A stretch of 64,000 bases of DNA from Burkholderiales bacterium (GTDB taxonomy: Bacteria; Pseudomonadota; Gammaproteobacteria; Burkholderiales; SG8-41), in the NCBI GenBank assembly GCA_019749945.1, contig JAIEPF010000007.1:1-64000 (forward strand). The letters run 5' to 3'. Below are positions 8,890 through 17,528 of this stretch, one piece after another. The notes below the pieces were generated by a model. The model did no database searches and was not told where the DNA came from. It saw nothing but the letters and a program-made list of their open reading frames with translations. The translations under genes and the position numbers were made by a program. The number at the start of each line of letters is the position of its first letter. The first letter of the stretch is position 1.

Positions 8890-9861
8890 ATGAGGTTTAT
8901 TTTGCACGCCACGCTTGTGGCCCTGGGTGTCTTATCGTATGCGCCGCCGGCTGCGATGGCGCAGACTTATCCCGCGAAAACGGTACGGGTGATCATTCCC
9001 TGGCCGCCGGGCGGTTCCAATGACATCGTGGGGCGTCTGGTGATGCAGAAGATGTCGGAAAACCTCGGCCAGCAGTTCATCATCGACAACCGCGGCGGTG
9101 CTTCGGGCATCGTCGGATCGGATCTTGTCGCAAAAAGTCCCGCCGACGGCTACACGATCATGGTCCATTCGACCACGCATGTATCGAACCCGCATCTTTA
9201 CGGCAAGATCCCCTATGACACGATGAAGGATTTCGTCGGCATCGCGCCGCTGGCGCGTCAGGTCGGCATCCTGGTGGTGCATCCCTCCCTGCCGGTGAAC
9301 AGCATCAAGGAATTCCTCGATCTCGGCCGCAAGCGCCCCAATCAGATCACCTATTCCTCGTCCGGCAACGGCAGTTTTGTCCATCTCGGCATGGCACTGC
9401 TGAATTCGATGAGCAACACCAAGATGATCCATGTACCGTACAAGGGCGGCGGCCCCGCGGCCGTGGCGATTGCATCCGGCGAAGTGCAGGCGATGATGGC
9501 CACCGTCGGTTCGGTGATTCCGCACATCAACTCCAAACGCCTGCGGGCGGTTGCGGTGACTTCGGATGAACGGATCACGCAGTATCCGCAGGTGCAGACC
9601 ATTGCCGAGGGCGGCGTCAAGGGTTATGAATTTACCGCCTGGATCGGCGCCCTCGGGCCGGCCGGCCTGCCGAAGCCGGTGCTCGACCGGCTGAACGGCG
9701 AAATGCACAAGGCGCTCAAGGATCGTTCGGTTGCCGAGAAGCTCAGTTCGCAGACGCTGGATCCGATGTTCATGACGCCCGAACAGTTTGCTGTGCGCCT
9801 GAAGTCCGATTACGACAAATACGCCAGGGTCATCAAGGAGACCGGCGCCAAAGTGGATTGA
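8890..9861 (+). CDS. Bug/TctC-family periplasmic solute receptor (3)
   Basis: This is a 323-residue receptor. The signal peptide ends near AAMA (24), and the mature part starts QTYPAKTVRVIIPWPPGG. IDNRGGASG and VPYKGGG are present. A GGAGG ribosome site lies 5' of the ATG. It is the closest neighbour-paralogue of the receptor at 7758. A strong terminator follows, so it is probably transcribed separately from the third receptor. Confidence 0.93.
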   Translation: MRFILHATLVALGVLSYAPPAAMAQTYPAKTVRVIIPWPPGGSNDIVGRLVMQKMSENLGQQFIIDNRGGASGIVGSDLVAKSPADGYTIMVHSTTHVSNPHLYGKIPYDTMKDFVGIAPLARQVGILVVHPSLPVNSIKEFLDLGRKRPNQITYSSSGNGSFVHLGMALLNSMSNTKMIHVPYKGGGPAAVAIASGEVQAMMATVGSVIPHINSKRLRAVAVTSDERITQYPQVQTIAEGGVKGYEFTAWIGALGPAGLPKPVLDRLNGEMHKALKDRSVAEKLSSQTLDPMFMTPEQFAVRLKSDYDKYARVIKETGAKVD

Positions 9862-9883
9862 GCGCAGCGTAGGGACCACATAT

Positions 9884-9916
9884 TAAAAAAACCGGCGCTC
9901 CACGCCGGTTTTTTTG
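9884..9916 (+). terminator. Rho-independent terminator after Bug receptor 3
   Basis: Stem ACCGGCG (9891-9897) pairs with CGCCGGT (9903-9909), followed by seven T. An A-run on the 5' side makes it potentially bidirectional. Confidence 0.9.
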
Positions 9917-10010
9917 TGCTTTTCATTGTGGCAGGGCCGGGTTTTGCGGATAATTTGCCGATCTGCATGTTCTTCATATGCGGAGTAAAAAAACCGGAGG
10001 AGGAACCGAA

Positions 10011-10982
10011 ATGAAGTCATTGCTGAATTCAGCGCTGCTTGCGATTGCCGCGATGCTGGCCAGTGCGCCGGTGCAGGCGCAGGCCTATCCGTCCAAGGTG
10101 GTGCGCGTGGTCATTCCCTGGCCGGCCGGCGGCTCGAACGATGTGGTGGGCCGGGTGGTGATGCAGAAGGTGTCGGAGGCCGTGGGCCAGCAGTTCGTGG
10201 TCGACAACCGCGGCGGCGCTTCGGGCTCGATTGGCGCCGACCTCGTGGCCAAGGCGGCGCCTGATGGTTATACGATCATGGTGCATTCAACGACCCATGT
10301 CGGCAATGCGCACATCTACGGCAAGAAGCTGACTTACGACACGCTGAAGGACTTTACCGGCGTCGGCATGTTGTCGGCGCAGCCGGGCGTGCTGACCGTG
10401 CATCCGTCGCTGCCGGTGAAAACCGTCAAAGAGTTCATCGCGCTGGCCAAATCGCGGCCGGGGCAGATCAACTATTCGTCATCGGGCAACGGCAGTGCGC
10501 CGCATCTGCAGATGGCGCTGCTGATCTCGATGACCGGCATCAATATCGTGCACGTGCCGTACAAGGGCGGCGCGCCGCAGGTCACCGCATTGCTGGCCGG
10601 GGAGACCCAGGCCTCGTTTGCCACGGTGGGCACGGTCATCAACCAGATCCGTGCCGGCAAGCTGCGGCCTCTGGGCCTGGGTTCAAGCAAGCCGAGCAAG
10701 GCCCTGCCGGGCGTGCCGACACTGGCGGAGTCCGGCGTGCCGGGTTACGACATGAGTCCGTGGATCGGGGTGTTCGCGCCGGCCGGCACGCCGCGCCCGG
10801 TCATCGACAAGCTCAACGCCGAGATCAACAAGGCGCTGGCGCTGCCGGACGTGGTCAAAAACCTGGAAAACCAGGCGCTGGATCCGTCGCCGAGCACTGT
10901 CGATCAGTTCAACAACACGCTCAAGGCGGATTACGAAAAATACGGCAAGCTGATCAAGATGACCGGCGCGAAGGTCGAGTAA
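10011..10982 (+). CDS. Bug/TctC-family periplasmic solute receptor (4)
   Basis: This is a 323-residue receptor starting at ATG 10011, because GGAGGAGG lies just upstream and the signal peptide then begins MKSLLNSALL. Upstream in-frame codons from 9978 would add charged residues. Cleavage is near VQAQA. Hallmarks are YPSKVVRVVIPWPAGG, VDNRGGASG and VPYKGGA. It is the third of the tandem set, slightly more diverged, and ends at a hairpin terminator before the SDR gene. Confidence 0.93.
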   Translation: MKSLLNSALLAIAAMLASAPVQAQAYPSKVVRVVIPWPAGGSNDVVGRVVMQKVSEAVGQQFVVDNRGGASGSIGADLVAKAAPDGYTIMVHSTTHVGNAHIYGKKLTYDTLKDFTGVGMLSAQPGVLTVHPSLPVKTVKEFIALAKSRPGQINYSSSGNGSAPHLQMALLISMTGINIVHVPYKGGAPQVTALLAGETQASFATVGTVINQIRAGKLRPLGLGSSKPSKALPGVPTLAESGVPGYDMSPWIGVFAPAGTPRPVIDKLNAEINKALALPDVVKNLENQALDPSPSTVDQFNNTLKADYEKYGKLIKMTGAKVE

Positions 10983-11017
10983 CGCGGGTTCACCCCCTTA
11001 AAACGGGTTATTTGCAG

Positions 11018-11050
11018 CGCCGGCACAACAGGCAGGAGTGCCGGCGTTTT
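11018..11050 (+). terminator. Rho-independent terminator after Bug receptor 4
   Basis: CGCCGGCAC (11018-11026) pairs with GTGCCGGCG (11038-11046), followed by TTTT and a further T-rich stretch. Confidence 0.8.
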
Positions 11051-11081
11051 CATTTTTCAGGCGGAATCAACAAGGAGCGAC

Positions 11082-11873
11082 ATGGATCTGGGCATCAAGG
11101 GTGAAACCGCCCTCGTGGTCGGGGCGAGTGAAGGCATCGGTTATGAAAGCGCGAAGGCCTTGCTCGAAGAGGGCGTGGACCTCATCCTCTGTTCGCGTAA
11201 TGCCGGCAAGCTGAAACAGGCGGCGGCAAGGCTGGAGCAGGCCGCCGGCCGCCCGGTGCGCTGGTTTGCGGCGGATGTGACCAGGGCGGCCGAAGTCACG
11301 GCACTGCAGCAGTGGCTCGAGCAGCAGACGGTGAAGCTGGACATCCTGGTCTCGGCCGTGGGCGGCAGCCAGCGTGCCTTGTTCGGCGAACTCGATGACG
11401 CGGCCTGGTATGCCAATTACGAATTCAATGTCATGGGCACCGTGCGCGTGATCCGCGCCACGCTGGAGCTGCTGAAAAAATCCGGCGCAGGACGCATTGT
11501 CATTCTCGGCGCCGCCGGCCCGCGCATGCCGTATCCGCAGCAGCTGGTGTCCAATGTGCACAAGGCCGGGCTGATCGCCATGGTGAAAACGCTGGGCGCC
11601 GAATTCCAGCCCTTCAACATCCGTGTCAATTCGGTGTCGCCGGGGCGCACCATGACCAGTCTCTGGACCAGGCGCATCGACAAACTGGCGCAGGAACGCG
11701 GTGTGCCGCCGGCGGTGATCGTCGAGGAGTTCGCGCATGAAATACCGCTGGGTCGTTTCGCCCAGCCGGAGGAGATTGCGCCGATGGTGGCCTTCCTGGC
11801 CTCGCACAAAACCAGCTACGTGACCTGCCAGTCGATACTGGTGGATGGGGGGATTGCGCGGGGGCTGGTCTAG
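11082..11873 (+). CDS. SDR-family protein with altered catalytic residues
   Basis: This 263-residue Rossmann-fold protein has the cofactor loop GASEGIG (14-20), an Asp65 region (ADVT) and a C-terminal ILVDGG. These are typical of classical short-chain dehydrogenases/reductases. The catalytic YxxxK reads SNVHK (157-161), so Tyr is replaced by Ser while Lys161 is kept. The preceding Ser position lies in LGAAG, with no Ser. It may be a binding protein, an enzyme with another mechanism, or one acting on an unusual substrate. GGAG precedes the ATG at 11082. It lies downstream of a terminator, so it has its own transcript. Confidence 0.85.
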   Translation: MDLGIKGETALVVGASEGIGYESAKALLEEGVDLILCSRNAGKLKQAAARLEQAAGRPVRWFAADVTRAAEVTALQQWLEQQTVKLDILVSAVGGSQRALFGELDDAAWYANYEFNVMGTVRVIRATLELLKKSGAGRIVILGAAGPRMPYPQQLVSNVHKAGLIAMVKTLGAEFQPFNIRVNSVSPGRTMTSLWTRRIDKLAQERGVPPAVIVEEFAHEIPLGRFAQPEEIAPMVAFLASHKTSYVTCQSILVDGGIARGLV

Positions 11874-12134
11874 CTCGATTGAGACTCTCTGCTTCGTGCC
11901 AGGCGGTCTCAGCCCCCCGTCCGTATCGTGGTTTGGCCGCCGCAGCGCCTCCCGGCGGTTGCCGCTGCCGCCTGTTTTCGGCATTATCTGCGGGCGCGTT
12001 GCATCCCTGCCCAAATATAACTGTGCGCACAGATAAAGAAGGATGAAACACACCCAATCGATTTGCGACGCCGTTGTTGCCGGCATCAATCCGCAGTAAT
12101 CCCGAAGTCACAAACCCACGAAAGGAAGCAGCGC

Positions 12135-13382
12135 ATGGTTGACCTGCATTTGACGCCGGAGCAGATCGAGTTTCGCGACGCCGTCCGCGATTTTGTGAAT
12201 CGCGAAATCAAACCCGCCGCCACCGATCCGGCGCGGCTGGAGCCTTTTGAAAAACCGCTGATGACCGGATTGCTCGATCAGCTGTCGCAGATGGGCTTGC
12301 GCGGCCTGGCGCTGCCGGAAGCGGCGGGTGGCGCAGGTGCCGATCTGCTGACCTGCTGCCTGTTGCTGGAGGAGATCGCCGTGGGCGACGTCGATCTGGC
12401 GGTGGTGCTGGGTGAGACTGCCGTGCTGGCGCGCGCCGTGCATGAGGCGATGAATGACGCCCAGCGCAAACGCTGGCTGCCGAAATTCGAAGCCGGCGAG
12501 CGTTTTCATCTGGCGCTGATTGCGCGTGATGATAATGCCGAACTGGGCTGGAGTTATCACCATGCGGTGCCGGCGGATGCCGACGTGATCGGCGCCCCTG
12601 AGGTGATCGCCGAGCGCGACGGCAAGGGCTGGATCCTCAACGGGCTGGCGCCGTTTGTGTCGAACGCACCTGTCGCCGGGCTGTTCATCGTGCAGGCCAA
12701 GATCGCCGATGCGCCGGGCACGGTCACCGTGCTGCTGGGCAGCGATGCCAAAGGATTGTCGATTGACGATGAACTGCCGGCTTTTGGCGGCGGCGGAGAA
12801 CGTACGCGCTGGCACCATGGCGCAGTGGCCGCGGTGACGCTGAAGGGCTGCAAGGTCGGCGCAGATGATGTGCTGCCGGACGATGCCGCGCATCGCTTGC
12901 TGCAATCCGGTCTCATTGCGCGCCGCACGGTGCAGACCGCCGCGGTGAACATCGGCGTGGCGCGTGCGGCCTATGAGGCCGCGGTTGATTACGCCAAGAT
13001 GCGCTGGCAGGGCGGCGCCCATATCGTCGAACATCAGGCCATCGGCATGAAACTCGCCGATGTCGCGATCCAGCTGGAGGCGGCGCGCGCGCTGACGATG
13101 AAAGCCGCCTGGGTCACCGATCATCCGGAGGCGATCAGCGATCGCAGCGTCAATGACCTGCCGTGGCCGGTGGTGGCGCGCACCTTCACCGCGCAGTCGC
13201 TGCACCGCGCAACGCTGGAAGCGACCGAGTGTTTCGGCGCGATGGGCGTGATGCGCGACATGCCGCTGCAGAAATACGTGCATGACACGCTGGTGCTGCA
13301 GCATTCGGTGGATTGCGATCTCGCCGCGCCGCTGGTGGTGGCCGAGGCTGTCGCCGGGTATTCGCGCCAGTCAGCGGGATAA
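12135..13382 (+). CDS. Acyl-CoA dehydrogenase family protein (1)
   Basis: This 415-residue FAD enzyme oxidises acyl-CoA thioesters to enoyl-CoA. The start MVDLHLTPEQIEFRDAVRDF at 12135 follows an AAAGGAAG site; the longer reading frame from 12063 lacks one. The three-domain layout is visible: N-terminal helices, a middle beta domain with GWILNG, and a C-terminal helical domain with TECFGAMGVMRDMPLQKY. It sits 50 bp before a second acyl-CoA dehydrogenase. The two may form a heteromeric enzyme, as in some paired dehydrogenases of aromatic or steroid degradation. The substrate is unknown. Confidence 0.9.
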   Translation: MVDLHLTPEQIEFRDAVRDFVNREIKPAATDPARLEPFEKPLMTGLLDQLSQMGLRGLALPEAAGGAGADLLTCCLLLEEIAVGDVDLAVVLGETAVLARAVHEAMNDAQRKRWLPKFEAGERFHLALIARDDNAELGWSYHHAVPADADVIGAPEVIAERDGKGWILNGLAPFVSNAPVAGLFIVQAKIADAPGTVTVLLGSDAKGLSIDDELPAFGGGGERTRWHHGAVAAVTLKGCKVGADDVLPDDAAHRLLQSGLIARRTVQTAAVNIGVARAAYEAAVDYAKMRWQGGAHIVEHQAIGMKLADVAIQLEAARALTMKAAWVTDHPEAISDRSVNDLPWPVVARTFTAQSLHRATLEATECFGAMGVMRDMPLQKYVHDTLVLQHSVDCDLAAPLVVAEAVAGYSRQSAG

Positions 13383-13385
13383 CTG

Positions 13386-13419
13386 ATAAGTTATTGATTA
13401 TATTAATTAATTTAAAATT
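13386..13419 (+). repeat. AT-rich island, copy iii
   Basis: It begins ATAAGTTATTGATTATATT and contains almost no G/C. It fills the spacer between the two acyl-CoA dehydrogenase genes. Confidence 0.5.
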
Positions 13420-13432
13420 CTGGGGAATCGGA

Positions 13433-14626
13433 ATGGATTTTTCGCTGAACGAAGAACAACGCGGCTGGCAGATGGAAGCCCGGCGGTTTGCCGAAGAAGA
13501 AGTGCGGCCGATGTCGCTGGCGCGCGACCAGATCGCCGACCCCAGGGCCACTTTCGACTGGGGCATCATCACCAAGGGTTCAAAACTGGGTTTTCGCACC
13601 CTGGCGGTGCCCAAGGAGTGGGGCGGACACGAAGCCGATTTTGTCACCCAGGCCCTGGTGATGGCGGAGCTGGCGCGCGGTGACAGTTCGGTCTCCAAGA
13701 CCTTCAGCCAGTGCTGGAAGTGGAGCCACCTGATCGCGGCGTCCTGCACCAAGGACCAGAAGGAACGTTTCCTCAAGCCCTTCATGGCCGATCACGAGTT
13801 CGTGCTGGGCAAGGGCGGCACGGAAGCCAATGCCGGTTCCGACAACCGCATGCCGCCGGAAAACGATGCCAAGGCCGGCTGGAAACTGCGCGCCGAACGC
13901 CACGGTGATGAGTGGATCCTCAATGGCAGCAAGATGTTCATCGCCAACGGCAGCGTGGCCAAGCTGTTTTTTGTCGATGCGCGCACCAACCCCGAAGTCG
14001 GCATCCGCGAGGGCAGCACCATGTTCCTGATTCCGCGCGACACGCCGGGATTCCGCATCGGCAAGGTGTTCAACAAACGCGGCTGGCGTTTTTACCAGAA
14101 CGGCGAACTGATATTCGAAAACGCGCGGGTGCCGCATGCCAACGTGGTGGGTGAGGTCAACGGCGGCGTCAAGGCGCGCGCCACCGACAAGTCAGAGTTC
14201 GGCGACATCGAACTGGCGGCCAATGCGCTGGGCATCTGTGATGACGCGGTGGGCATGGCCATGCATTTCGCCAAGAGCTACAAACGCGCCGGCAAATACG
14301 TCATCGACCACCAGCTGGTGCAGCTGAAACTGAACGAGATGTACATGCTGACCGAGGCGCTGCGTTCATTCGTGCTGCGCACGGCGTGGGAGCGCGACCG
14401 CAAGCTGCCGGACCTCGGCAACAACGTGCTGGTGATGAACTACTCGCAGGAAGTGGTGCAGCGCGTGACCCGCGCCAACATGGAAATCCACGGCCCCGAA
14501 GGCTGCATGATGCACGCCCGCGTCGACAAACTGGTGCGCGATGCGCTGGTGTGGACGCATCTGGCAGGGGACACCGTGCAGCGCGTGAAAGTGATCAAGC
14601 GCCTGCCGTTGACCCTGCCGGCCTGA
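13433..14626 (+). CDS. Acyl-CoA dehydrogenase family protein (2)
   Basis: This 397-residue flavoprotein starts at ATG 13433 (MDFSLNEEQRGWQ), preceded by GGGGAATCGG. It has the expected GSKMFIANG beta-domain segment, RGWRFYQNGE and a C-terminal IHGPEGCMMH. The stretch YKRAGKYVIDHQLVQLKLNEM takes the place of the usual RxxFG region. It follows the first dehydrogenase on the same strand and ends just before a terminator, so the pair is probably bicistronic. The specific acyl group cannot be deduced. Confidence 0.9.
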   Translation: MDFSLNEEQRGWQMEARRFAEEEVRPMSLARDQIADPRATFDWGIITKGSKLGFRTLAVPKEWGGHEADFVTQALVMAELARGDSSVSKTFSQCWKWSHLIAASCTKDQKERFLKPFMADHEFVLGKGGTEANAGSDNRMPPENDAKAGWKLRAERHGDEWILNGSKMFIANGSVAKLFFVDARTNPEVGIREGSTMFLIPRDTPGFRIGKVFNKRGWRFYQNGELIFENARVPHANVVGEVNGGVKARATDKSEFGDIELAANALGICDDAVGMAMHFAKSYKRAGKYVIDHQLVQLKLNEMYMLTEALRSFVLRTAWERDRKLPDLGNNVLVMNYSQEVVQRVTRANMEIHGPEGCMMHARVDKLVRDALVWTHLAGDTVQRVKVIKRLPLTLPA

Positions 14627-14632
14627 TTTTGA

Positions 14633-14660
14633 CCGCCAGGTCTGCCTGGCGGCGGTTTTG
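14633..14660 (+). terminator. Terminator after the acyl-CoA dehydrogenase pair
   Basis: CCGCCAGG (14633-14640) pairs with CCTGGCGG (14645-14652) around loop TCTG, followed by CGGTTTT. Confidence 0.8.
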
Positions 14661-14749
14661 CGGAAAACCTGATCATCCATCAAGGTTGTCCAGGCATGCT
14701 GCGCCGATCGCTCGTTCCGTCCGTTGCTGCATGCCGGTAGAATGAAGTC

Positions 14750-15526
14750 ATGCCAGTCTCCGCTTCCCGAAAACAAAAAACGCTGGATAAACAGAAGCCG
14801 CGCTATGTTCTGCTGGCGGAGGAAATATTGGCGGCCATCGGTGATGGGGTGTATCCGGTCGGTTCGTTGTTGCCCAGCGAGCCCCAGCTTTGCCTGCAAT
14901 ATCAGTTCAGCCGGCACACGGTTCGCGAAGCGATACGCATTCTGCAGAAGCTGGGTGTCGTTTCGAGCCATCAGGGTTTGGGCACCCGGGTCGAGGCGGA
15001 AAAAGTAACTTCCCGGTACGTCCATGCCTTTGATGCGATACCGGATCTTTGGGAATATGCGCAAAATACGAAGTTGAGGGTAATGGCGAGGGGCATGGTG
15101 GATGCGGGCGATGTTCCGGGCGATTACTCCGAAACGTCGGTTTCCGCAAAGTGGTGCATGGTGCAGGCCCTGAGATATGGCAGGCCAAGCGAGAATCTGG
15201 CCTGGACGAAGCTGTTTTTCCGCTCGGAATATTCCGGAATCGCCGGCCAGGTTGGCAGGCGCAGGGTTCCGCTGTATGCGCTGATTGCGGAGCGTTATGG
15301 CGTCAGGACATTCACGGTGCGGCAGAAAATCAGCGGCGAGAACATTCCGGGTGCGATCGCGCAGCATCTGAAAGTCAAGCCGGGTTCCGCCGGCATAGTC
15401 ATCACGCGTCGTTATTTCGATGCCGATCAGCGCTTGTACGAAATAACTAAAAGCATTTATCCGGCCATGCGTTTTTCCTACGACGTCGAATTTCGTCTCG
15501 AGCCCGGCAATGATGTCCGTGACTAG
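14750..15526 (+). CDS. GntR-family regulator with UTRA domain
   Basis: This 258-residue DNA-binding repressor or activator is of the HutC subfamily. The winged helix spans about residues 18-85 (SLLPSEPQLCLQYQFSRHTV is the typical recognition segment), and the effector-binding UTRA domain about 100-250. Such proteins sense a metabolite of the pathway they control. The gene converges on the leftward seven-gene operon, and its last four bases overlap the end of the CoA-ligase alpha gene. That operon is therefore a plausible target, though its promoter lies 6 kb away. Confidence 0.88.
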   Translation: MPVSASRKQKTLDKQKPRYVLLAEEILAAIGDGVYPVGSLLPSEPQLCLQYQFSRHTVREAIRILQKLGVVSSHQGLGTRVEAEKVTSRYVHAFDAIPDLWEYAQNTKLRVMARGMVDAGDVPGDYSETSVSAKWCMVQALRYGRPSENLAWTKLFFRSEYSGIAGQVGRRRVPLYALIAERYGVRTFTVRQKISGENIPGAIAQHLKVKPGSAGIVITRRYFDADQRLYEITKSIYPAMRFSYDVEFRLEPGNDVRD

Positions 15527-16395
15527 AAAACGTCAGCTATTTTTTCGGCCATTTCATTGAGCGAGGAAAATACCCGGACGCCGGCATTCTCCAGCGCGGC
15601 GCGTTTCGAGGCGTAACCGCCATGGTTGCCGTAAGTCAGGGCACCGGCATGGCCCATGGATACGCCCTCGGGTGCGGTGCGGCCGGCGATCAGCGCAAAA
15701 ACCGGCTTTGCGAAGGCATGGGTTTTCAGCGCGTCTGCAAAGTCTTCTTCGTCCCGACCACCGATTTCACCGATGATCAGTACGCCGCGTGTTTGTTTAT
15801 CCTGCGCGTAAAACGGCACCAGATCCGAATAACGCACGCCCTTGACCGGATCACCGCCGACGCCGATCCACACCGAAGTGCCGATGCCGCCTTGCGCGAG
15901 TCGGAATCCGGCCTCGTACGACAGCGTGCCTGATTTTGACATCAGGCCCAGCGCGCCGGATTTCAGCGACACGTCGGGCAAAAAACCGAGTTTGGCGACT
16001 TCGGCGACGGCCATGCCCGGCGTCGAGCCGCCGATCCACAACACGCCGGCCTGCTGCGTCAGCCGTTTTGCCTTGAGTGCATCGTGCACCGGCATGCCTT
16101 CGGTGGGCGTGACAATCATTTTGATGCCGGCTGCCACCGCTTCCCGCATCGCTTCCAGCAGGTCATAGGCGCCGACCAGTGCCACGCTGACCGTGGCGCC
16201 GGTGGCTTTGACTGCGGAAGCGCAATCGGGAAATAATGGTATCCCATTGATTTCATTGATATCTTTTGGCGGCGATACGCCGGCCACGATGTTGGTGCCG
16301 TATTCGCGCATCAGGCGGCTGTGCAGGCGGCCGGCGCGGCCGCTGATGCCCTGCAGGATGACGCGGGTAGAGCGGTCTATGCGCGGCGAGATCAT
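15523..16395 (-). CDS. Succinyl-CoA synthetase-like alpha subunit
   Basis: This 290-residue CoA-binding subunit belongs to an ADP/GDP-forming acid-CoA ligase (SucD or malate-CoA ligase type). An N-terminal Rossmann fold has LQGISGRAG, and VGGDPVKG lies at about 179-186. The phosphohistidine motif is MGHAGA with His249. The start at 16395 overlaps the stop of the beta gene (ATGA), the usual coupling. The C-terminus departs from housekeeping SucD. The setting, without other TCA genes, suggests CoA activation of a specific dicarboxylic acid. It is the last gene of the operon and overlaps the end of gntR. Confidence 0.88.
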   Translation of the reverse strand: MISPRIDRSTRVILQGISGRAGRLHSRLMREYGTNIVAGVSPPKDINEINGIPLFPDCASAVKATGATVSVALVGAYDLLEAMREAVAAGIKMIVTPTEGMPVHDALKAKRLTQQAGVLWIGGSTPGMAVAEVAKLGFLPDVSLKSGALGLMSKSGTLSYEAGFRLAQGGIGTSVWIGVGGDPVKGVRYSDLVPFYAQDKQTRGVLIIGEIGGRDEEDFADALKTHAFAKPVFALIAGRTAPEGVSMGHAGALTYGNHGGYASKRAALENAGVRVFSSLNEMAEKIADVF

Positions 16396-17528
16396 TTGCG
16401 GCCTTTCAGGTGCCCGCGCACCTCGGCCAGCGCGGCATCGAGATCGTTGTGCAGCGTGATGCCGGCTTCGACCAGCACCGTGCGCGCGGTTTCCATGCCG
16501 TTGCCCGCCAGGCGCGCGACCACCGGTACCTTGAATTCCGGTACGTCGCGTAATGCGCTGACCAGCAGCCGGGCAAATTCGCCAAGATCGGTGATGCCAG
16601 CAAAAACATTGATCAGCATGACCTGTACATTGGGGCCCTGGTGCATCCATTGCAGCACGCTGATCAGGCGCCTGGTTTCGCCGCGCAGGCCGCCGGTGCG
16701 GATGTCGAGGAAGTTGTAGGGTTTGAGTCCCGCGGCGCGCATTTCATCGATCAGCATCATCGACAGGCCGGCGCCGGTGGTCAGCAGCGCGATTTCGCCG
16801 GCCGGATCAACCACCACGTAGTCGCAGCCGTGGGTATCCTTCAGCGCGGTTTCGACATAGGGCCCGTTGCTATCGGCAAGCAGCGCATGCTGTTCGGGCT
16901 GGCGCGGCAGGGCTGAATCGTCGGTGACGAACTTGGCATCGCCGGCGACCCAGCTGCCGTCGTTGTGGACAAACAGCGGATTGATTTCAATCAGCAGCGC
17001 CTCGGTGGTGATGAATGCATCCGCCATCGCACGGCCGGCCTCGGCCAGTGCCTTGCCGGTTGCGCCATCGAACGAGGCGGCGAGTTTTTCCGCGGCTGCG
17101 GCCAGTGTTGCAGCCTCAGGCGCGACGGTAACCATGTGCAGTGCGTTCGGGGGCAGAGCCTCGATCTCCATGCCGCCCTGCGCCGCCATGATGATGCGCA
17201 CACCTGCTGCCGCAGGATCGAGCAGCATCGAGATGTAGGCTTCGCCGGCACCTTGTACCTGCTGTTCAACGCGGACCGCCCGGACTGTGCGGCCTTTGGC
17301 CTGCTGGCCGATGATTGCGGCGGTTGTTTCAGCGACCTCGTTGGCCGTTACTGCTTTTTTGATCAGTCCCGCCTTGCCCCGCCCGCCGACAGTGATCTGG
17401 GCTTTGACCACCCAGGGGCCGGGCGGAAGCTGCGAACCGGCATCCGGCGCGGTGAGAAGGCAACCTTGCGGTGAAGGTATGCCGTGGCGGGCCAGCAATT
17501 GTTTGGCATCGTGTTCCAGCAGGTACAT
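16392..17528 (-). CDS. Succinyl-CoA synthetase-like beta subunit (ATP-grasp)
   Basis: This 378-residue ATP-grasp subunit pairs with the alpha gene that follows. It starts MYLLEHDAKQLLARHGIP, has the nucleotide loop GGRGKAG, and near the C-terminus NFLDIRTGG and LINVFAGITD, all expected of SucC-like proteins. Together the two subunits would activate a carboxylate to its CoA thioester with ATP. Its ATG abuts the stop of the upstream Bug receptor with no gap, indicating tight translational linkage to solute capture. Confidence 0.88.
   Translation of the reverse strand: MYLLEHDAKQLLARHGIPSPQGCLLTAPDAGSQLPPGPWVVKAQITVGGRGKAGLIKKAVTANEVAETTAAIIGQQAKGRTVRAVRVEQQVQGAGEAYISMLLDPAAAGVRIIMAAQGGMEIEALPPNALHMVTVAPEAATLAAAAEKLAASFDGATGKALAEAGRAMADAFITTEALLIEINPLFVHNDGSWVAGDAKFVTDDSALPRQPEQHALLADSNGPYVETALKDTHGCDYVVVDPAGEIALLTTGAGLSMMLIDEMRAAGLKPYNFLDIRTGGLRGETRRLISVLQWMHQGPNVQVMLINVFAGITDLGEFARLLVSALRDVPEFKVPVVARLAGNGMETARTVLVEAGITLHNDLDAALAEVRGHLKGRK

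Noticed and set aside
16392..17528. Housekeeping succinyl-CoA synthetase (sucCD)
   Set aside because: No TCA-cycle neighbours, and it is welded to a Bug receptor; a dedicated catabolic CoA ligase is more likely.
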